This document shows, piece after piece, positions 14,346-18,823 of a stretch of 18,823 nucleotides of DNA. How positions within the stretch are numbered: position 1 is the first letter of the stretch; the number at the start of each line of letters is the position of its first letter. Position numbers and translations under genes: made by a program. Source of the stretch: Treponema sp. UBA7590 (GTDB taxonomy: Bacteria; Spirochaetota; Spirochaetia; Treponematales; Treponemataceae); contig DLKK01000020.1 in the NCBI GenBank assembly GCA_002478955.1, positions 1 to 18,823 on the forward strand, written 5' to 3'. Below the pieces are notes generated by a model, which did no database searches, was not told the DNA's origin, and was given only the letters and a program-made list of their open reading frames with translations.

Positions 14346-15695
14346 ATGCAACAGCGAAACAGACACGAACTTTTAAAACGGTACATTTTTTTCTTTCTGG
14401 GGATTTGTCTTAATGCGTTTGGGATTGCGCTTTTTACGCGCTCAAAGCTTGGAACCGGGCCAACCTCGTGCATTCCGTATGTTGTAAGCTTAAAATCCGG
14501 GCTTTCTTTTGGAACATGCACTTTTTTGTTCAATTTACTGCTTCTTTTGGTGCAGATTATTTTGCTCAGAAAAAATTTTCCTAAATACCAGCTGCTCCAA
14601 CTTCCTGTAACGCTTTTGTTTTCAATTCTTATTGACGGCGCAATGAAATTTACTAGTTTTGTAAATCCAGATATTTACTGGGTAGCGCTTGCATACAATA
14701 TCTTGGGATGCCTTTTCAGGGCACTTGGTGTAAGCTGTCAGGTTATTGCGGATGTTGTAATGCTTTCCACAGAGGCGTTTGTAAAAGCAATCTCTGATGT
14801 TTCAAAAAAAGAATTTTCATGGATAAAACTGATTTTTGATGTAGTCATGGCGGCGGTTGCTGTTTCCCTTTCATTCTTGCTGCTTGGCCGGCTTGAATCC
14901 GTGCGCGAGGGAACTCTTATAATTGTTTTGCTTGTCGGGCCGATTTCGCATTATTTTACAAAGCGACTTAGCTTTACAAACTACGTTTTTGAAAATGAAA
15001 GTGAGCTTGTCTTTGAGCCAAAACTTAAAATTGACGGAACAAAACGGATTGTCCTGACTGTAACTTCTGAATCTGGAAGCGGCGGACGCATAATCGCAAA
15101 AATTCTTGGAATAAAGCTTAAAATTCCGGTTTACGACAAGGAGCTTGTTGAACTCATTGCAGAAGAAGGCGGTTTCACAAAAAAATTCGTCCAGGAACAC
15201 AACGAAGTCCTTTATAAAAGCACTGCGGAAGCGTTCATCCAGAACAATTATGCGGTGGAAGATTTTCATTCAAAAAGCTACAAAAAACTCTACGATGCCC
15301 AGGAGCGCGTAATTTCAAAACTTGCAGAAAAACAAAGCTGCATAATCGTCGGACATTGTTCAAATTTCATCTTGAAGGATGACAAAAACGCAATCCATAT
15401 TCTTATCACTGCAGACATGAAGCACAGAATTACTTACATAAGCGAAAAATACGGCCTGAACAGAAGAAATGCGCAGAAAAAAATAAGAAAACAAGACCAC
15501 AACACATGGGAATTCTACCTTCATTTTACAAACCAGGACTGGAAGGCAAGCAATAATTATCATCTTTGTCTTGATTCAACACTTTTTGGATACGAAGGAA
15601 CAGCAGATATAATAGAAGATATTGTGAAAAAGAACTACACAAATGCTCCGAGCATAAAAGTAAAGGAACTTATAACAAAATACAAATTGAATTGA
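14346..15695 (+). CDS. YczE-like membrane domain fused to cytidylate-kinase-like domain
   Basis: A 449-residue two-domain protein. Residues about 1-210 form a polytopic membrane domain of the YczE/DUF6198 type, recognised by RYIFFFLGICLNAFGIALF and LGTGPTSCIPYVVSL near the start and by several later helices. Residues about 232-430 form a cytidylate kinase-like P-loop domain (PF13189 type): TVTSESGSGGRIIAK (P-loop, 238-252), IPVYDKELVELIAEEGG, a strand CIIVGHCSNFIL, and an Arg/Lys-rich lid RRNAQKKIRKQD. In related sequences the strand usually has VGR; here it is VGH. The kinase substrate is not known, and the link to nucleotides rests on fold similarity only. No Shine-Dalgarno sequence precedes the ATG. 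It is probably monocistronic, because murE has its own promoter-like sequence. Confidence 0.82.
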   Translation: MQQRNRHELLKRYIFFFLGICLNAFGIALFTRSKLGTGPTSCIPYVVSLKSGLSFGTCTFLFNLLLLLVQIILLRKNFPKYQLLQLPVTLLFSILIDGAMKFTSFVNPDIYWVALAYNILGCLFRALGVSCQVIADVVMLSTEAFVKAISDVSKKEFSWIKLIFDVVMAAVAVSLSFLLLGRLESVREGTLIIVLLVGPISHYFTKRLSFTNYVFENESELVFEPKLKIDGTKRIVLTVTSESGSGGRIIAKILGIKLKIPVYDKELVELIAEEGGFTKKFVQEHNEVLYKSTAEAFIQNNYAVEDFHSKSYKKLYDAQERVISKLAEKQSCIIVGHCSNFILKDDKNAIHILITADMKHRITYISEKYGLNRRNAQKKIRKQDHNTWEFYLHFTNQDWKASNNYHLCLDSTLFGYEGTADIIEDIVKKNYTNAPSIKVKELITKYKLN

Positions 15696-15698
15696 TTA

Positions 15699-15727
15699 TT
15701 GTAAAAGCAAAACAAAAGTTATAAGAT
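15699..15727 (+). promoter_or_regulatory. candidate promoter of the murE-ddl-murD operon
   Basis: TTGTAA (15699-15704), a 17-base spacer and TAAGAT (15722-15727), each matching consensus at four of six bases. The start point would lie near 15734, leaving a leader of about 28 bases that includes GGAG at 15753-15756 before the murE ATG. Confidence 0.45.
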
Positions 15728-15761
15728 AAAAAGCATATCTAAAACTCAAATTGGAGTTAAT

Positions 15762-17549
15762 ATGCAGAAATTGTTATCTCAGCTGCTTCCAGCTTTTGTT
15801 CATCAGGCTGTTGCAGCAGACGGTGTAACTTTGGTTGCAGACTCGGAAATTGCAAACATAAGTATTTCGAATCTTGTTTTTGATTCCAGAGAAGTTACAA
15901 AAGGTGCTCTTTATTTTGCCTTGCCTGGAACACATATAGATGGAAAAGAATTTATTCCTGACGCTATAGAAAAAGGCGCAAATGCAATAGTTTTTGAAGG
16001 CGAGCTTTCAGAAGAAATTCAGAAAAAATCAGCGGAACTTATTGTAAAACGACACATACAAAATGCTATTGGAGAAAACCAGAACGGAGAAAAAATCCAC
16101 GATGACTCGGCGAAATTTCCTGTTCCGGCATTCATAAAAGTTGAGTCAAGCCGTTTTGCAATGTCGCCAGTTTCTGACGCGTTCTACGATTTTCCTTCAA
16201 AAAAACTGGTTGTAATCGGTGTTACAGGAACAGAAGGAAAATCTTCGACAGTTTCATTTATCTGGCAGCTCTTGCGTTTATGCGGTGAAAAAACCGGTTT
16301 TATCTCGACCGTTGAATATTCTTTTGGCGGCGAGGCGCTTCCAAACCCTCAGCATCAGACAACACCGGAAGCTCCAATAATCCATCATCACCTGAACGAA
16401 ATGCTTTTGAACGGCTGCAAATATGCGGTTGTTGAATCATCTTCCCATGGACTTTCTGTGCGCACAAACCGGCTCGGAAATGTGCTTTTTGACTGCGCAG
16501 TTTTTATGAACGTAACCTTGGAGCATCTTGAATTCCATAAGAATTTTGAGACATACAGAAACGACAAGGCAAATCTTTTCCGCGCGCTGGACAAGCACGA
16601 CCACATAAAGATAATTGCCGGTGAAAAAACGAAAATTCCTTCAATCGGGATTGTGAATCTTGAGGATCCTAGCGCAGATTTTTTTATAAAAGCCACAAAA
16701 AAACACGTATATGGATTCACTTCTGAAGGAAAAGCCGGAAAAAGTGCGGCGGAAACAGGTGCAGAAGCTGTTCCACTTCCAAAAATCCCGGAAACGTTGC
16801 GCTACATGAAGGCTGAAAATATTGCTTCCGCACGATTCGGGCTTGATTTTACAATTATTGCTGACGGAGAAAACGCCTTATTCCCGGAAAACTTTGATCC
16901 AGTTCTTCCGCGCGAACACAAGCGGCTTTCGGTGCAGGCAAAAGTTCCGGGCGCGTTCAATGCGTATAACATCATGGCAGCAATGATTGCAGTTTCTTCT
17001 GTAACCGAAAAAAATTTTCAGGAAATCGCGGTTCATCTTCCAGAACTAAAACCAATCAAAGGAAGAATGACGCACATTGAGCAAAACCAGCCTTTCGAGT
17101 TGATTGTTGACTATGCCCACACTCCAAGCTCGTTTGAGACGATTTTTCCACCGCTAAAAAAACGCTGTTCCGGCCGCATTTTTGCAGTTTTCGGAAGCGG
17201 CGGTGAGCGCGACCTTACAAAACGACCTCTTCAGGGAGAAATTGCGGCGCGTTTCTGTGATTTTGTGGTTCTTGCAGACGAAGACCCACGCGGAGAAGAT
17301 CCAGTTGAACTTTTAAAAGGAATTGCAGTCGGTGCGGAAAAAGCCGGAATGAAAATGAACGAAAATCTTTTTATCATTCCAGACAGAAAAAAAGCAATCC
17401 GCGAAGTCCTGAAAAAAGCCCAGAAAGGCGACATAGTGCTTCTTTTAGGAAAAAGCCACGAAAATTCAATTATTTACAAAGATTACACAATGCCATACGA
17501 CGAAATCAGCGAGGCAAAACAAGCTCTTTCTGAACTTGGCTACAAATAA
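15762..17549 (+). CDS. murE: UDP-MurNAc-L-Ala-D-Glu diamino-acid ligase (MurE)
   Basis: A 595-residue Mur ligase that adds the third, diamino acid residue to UDP-MurNAc-L-Ala-D-Glu with ATP in the cytoplasm. Evidence: an N-terminal domain with DSREVTKGALYFALPG (41-56), the ATP loop GVTGTEGKSS (153-162), TTPEA (200-204), the substrate loop VVESSSHGL (223-231), likely carbamylated Lys269 in NDKANLF, GAFNAYNIMAA (397-407), DYAHTPSSFE (450-459) and FGSGGERDLTKRP (477-489). The diamino-acid site reads DEDPRGE (506-512) where DAP-type enzymes have DNPR. Treponemes are reported to use L-ornithine, so the substrate may be ornithine rather than DAP or lysine. It is about 100 residues longer than usual, with insertions near 86-120 and 320-348. 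GGAG at 15753-15756 sets the start. Confidence 0.92.
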   Translation: MQKLLSQLLPAFVHQAVAADGVTLVADSEIANISISNLVFDSREVTKGALYFALPGTHIDGKEFIPDAIEKGANAIVFEGELSEEIQKKSAELIVKRHIQNAIGENQNGEKIHDDSAKFPVPAFIKVESSRFAMSPVSDAFYDFPSKKLVVIGVTGTEGKSSTVSFIWQLLRLCGEKTGFISTVEYSFGGEALPNPQHQTTPEAPIIHHHLNEMLLNGCKYAVVESSSHGLSVRTNRLGNVLFDCAVFMNVTLEHLEFHKNFETYRNDKANLFRALDKHDHIKIIAGEKTKIPSIGIVNLEDPSADFFIKATKKHVYGFTSEGKAGKSAAETGAEAVPLPKIPETLRYMKAENIASARFGLDFTIIADGENALFPENFDPVLPREHKRLSVQAKVPGAFNAYNIMAAMIAVSSVTEKNFQEIAVHLPELKPIKGRMTHIEQNQPFELIVDYAHTPSSFETIFPPLKKRCSGRIFAVFGSGGERDLTKRPLQGEIAARFCDFVVLADEDPRGEDPVELLKGIAVGAEKAGMKMNENLFIIPDRKKAIREVLKKAQKGDIVLLLGKSHENSIIYKDYTMPYDEISEAKQALSELGYK

Positions 17550-17570
17550 AACAGATATTCTGGAGATATT

Positions 17571-18698
17571 ATGAACATTGCATTAATTTACGGCGGACGC
17601 AGCGGCGAACACGAAATTTCATTGGTTTCTGCCGCTTCAATTGCCCGCGGAATTGATAAAAAAAATACAGTAACTTTAATCGGAATCACAAAAGACGGAC
17701 GCTGGTTCCTGCAGAACAATGCTGAATATGAACGGATATGCAAAGACAAAAAAGCTTCCTTTAAAATAGAAGAAGCTGAAGAAAACAAGATTTTTGTTGT
17801 GCCGGGCGGAAAAAATAATGCATTCTGCACAAAAAACGGCTCGCTCAACATTGATGTGGTTTTCCCGGCCCTTCATGGAACTTACGGCGAGGACGGAACT
17901 ATCCAGGGACTTCTGGACATGGCGGATATTCCTTATGTTGGATGTTCAACAATGGCTTCAGCAGTAACAATGGACAAAGAAAAAACAAAACAAATTCTTA
18001 AATCAGCAGAAATTCCAATTGTTCCATATATTTGCATAAAACGATGCGACTTGAACAACAGCCAGCGCTACGATGAGATTTTCCAACGCTGCATAGACGA
18101 GATTGGATTTCCGCTGTTCATAAAACCGTGCTGCGCAGGTTCTTCAAACGGGGCAAACAAAGCTACAACACCAAAGGAACTTTCATTTTATCTTATGGAA
18201 GCGTTCACGTGGGATGACAAAGTTCTTGTTGAAAAAGCAATAAACGCACGCGAAATCGAATGTTCCGTAACTGGAAATTCCACAACCGCAAACCCGAACA
18301 ACGAATCAGAGACAGTTCGCGCATATATTCCGGGCGAAATCCAGCCAACGCACACATTCTACGATTTTGACGCAAAATACAATGATCCTAACGGCGCGGA
18401 ACTTCTTATTCCGGCAAATATTTCAACAGATTTAATAGAAACAATCCGGACAACAGCGGTCCGCGCATACAAGGCACTAGATTGCGCCGGACTCAGCCGC
18501 GTAGATTTCTTTATCGACAGGGACACAGGCTCGCTATATCTGAACGAAATAAACACATTGCCTGGATTCACATCAATCAGCATGTTCCCAAAAATGTGCG
18601 AAAAAGCCGGCTTGGAATTCCCGGAGCTTGTAAACCTTCTGCTTGATGAAGCAATTCTTCGCTATAAGGCAAAGGCATCGCTTACAACTTCAAGATAA
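17571..18698 (+). CDS. ddl: D-alanine--D-alanine ligase
   Basis: A 375-residue ATP-grasp ligase that joins two D-alanines for the end of the peptidoglycan stem peptide. Signatures are YGGRSGEHEISLVSAASI with Glu15, LHGTYGEDGTIQGLLD (101-116), YVGCSTMASAVTMDK (122-136), a GSS-type ATP loop (190-194), TFYDFDAKY with Tyr270 (the Tyr typical of D-Ala rather than D-lactate specificity), SRVDFF (309-314) and LNEINTLPGF (324-333). The ATP loop reads CCAGSSNGA where GSSVG is usual. GGAG sits 6-9 bases before the ATG, and the gene follows murE by 21 bases, so it is co-transcribed. It works next to MurE and MurD; a MurF gene to attach the dipeptide is not in the window. Confidence 0.93.
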   Translation: MNIALIYGGRSGEHEISLVSAASIARGIDKKNTVTLIGITKDGRWFLQNNAEYERICKDKKASFKIEEAEENKIFVVPGGKNNAFCTKNGSLNIDVVFPALHGTYGEDGTIQGLLDMADIPYVGCSTMASAVTMDKEKTKQILKSAEIPIVPYICIKRCDLNNSQRYDEIFQRCIDEIGFPLFIKPCCAGSSNGANKATTPKELSFYLMEAFTWDDKVLVEKAINAREIECSVTGNSTTANPNNESETVRAYIPGEIQPTHTFYDFDAKYNDPNGAELLIPANISTDLIETIRTTAVRAYKALDCAGLSRVDFFIDRDTGSLYLNEINTLPGFTSISMFPKMCEKAGLEFPELVNLLLDEAILRYKAKASLTTSR

Positions 18699-18712
18699 CG
18701 CGGAGTCCATAA

Positions 18713-18823
18713 ATGTATTCATATAAACCCGGCTGCACTTTCCAGACGTTACAAGACATCAAAGGAAAAAATATTGTTGTAATGGGATTAGGACTTAACG
18801 GCGGTGGCGAAGCGTGCGTCAGA
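18713..18823 (+). CDS. murD: UDP-MurNAc-L-Ala--D-Glu ligase (MurD), 5' part only
   Basis: The first 37 codons of a gene cut by the window end. The visible protein has IKGKNIVVMGLGL (16-28) followed by NGGGEACVR, the Rossmann-like UDP-binding start of MurD, which normally reads GLGLSG or GLGLHGGG before an Ala-rich helix. GGAG at 18702-18705 precedes the ATG, 14 bases after the ddl stop, so it continues the operon. MurD adds D-glutamate one step before MurE. The assignment depends on this N-terminal motif and the context; the catalytic domains are outside the window. Confidence 0.75.
   Translation, partial: MYSYKPGCTFQTLQDIKGKNIVVMGLGLNGGGEACVR

Noticed and set aside
17571..18698. D-Ala-D-Lac (Van-type) ligase
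   Set aside because: The AKY tyrosine and surrounding motif fit D-Ala-D-Ala ligases, and the gene sits between murE and murD.

Overview
The window looks like a chromosomal segment of a spirochaete, most likely a host- or gut-associated Treponema (inference). The grounds are a moderately AT-rich genome, strong GGAG-type ribosome binding sites, large lipoproteins built from fibronectin type III (FN3)-like repeats, the spirochaete-associated two-gene pair TIGR03545/TIGR03546, and a murE-ddl-murD cell-wall cluster. No tRNA, rRNA, CRISPR array, transposase or integrase was seen.

Region 1 (1-285) holds the possible last codons of an upstream gene, then a stretch that is much richer in G+C than its surroundings and has no assignable gene, then a candidate promoter. 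Region 2 (286-9020) is a tight run of five same-strand genes for exported proteins: a 1421-residue FN3-rich lipoprotein, an 843-residue FN3-rich lipoprotein, a 195-residue secreted protein, a 129-residue lipoprotein and a 305-residue predicted outer-membrane barrel with a charged tail. The stop and start codons overlap or nearly touch, and several ribosome binding sites lie inside or against the preceding gene, so this is almost certainly one operon. The second lipoprotein ends in a domain that recurs as the whole mature part of the third protein. I recognise no named family for that domain, and this operon is the best candidate here for an undescribed system: an anchored subunit and a free subunit with the same module, plus a possible outer-membrane partner.

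Region 3 (9042-10263) has two divergent membrane-protein genes, an unknown five-helix protein and a short formate/nitrite-transporter-family protein. They are separated by only 55 bases with overlapping promoter-like sequences, and neither start has a Shine-Dalgarno sequence. Region 4 (10282-14047, minus strand) has the TIGR03546/TIGR03545 pair behind an extended -10 promoter, preceded upstream by an exodeoxyribonuclease III gene. Region 5 (14048-14345) is intergenic and carries two related imperfect inverted-repeat elements in opposite orientation. Region 6 (14346-15695) encodes a fusion of a YczE-like membrane domain with a cytidylate-kinase-like P-loop domain. Region 7 (15762 to the window end) is murE-ddl-murD, which makes the UDP-MurNAc-peptide precursor; murD is cut by the window edge.

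Eleven of the fourteen confidently assigned genes have a clear Shine-Dalgarno sequence. The three that do not all encode membrane proteins and have a -10-like hexamer 6-10 bases before the start codon, which suggests leaderless transcripts.
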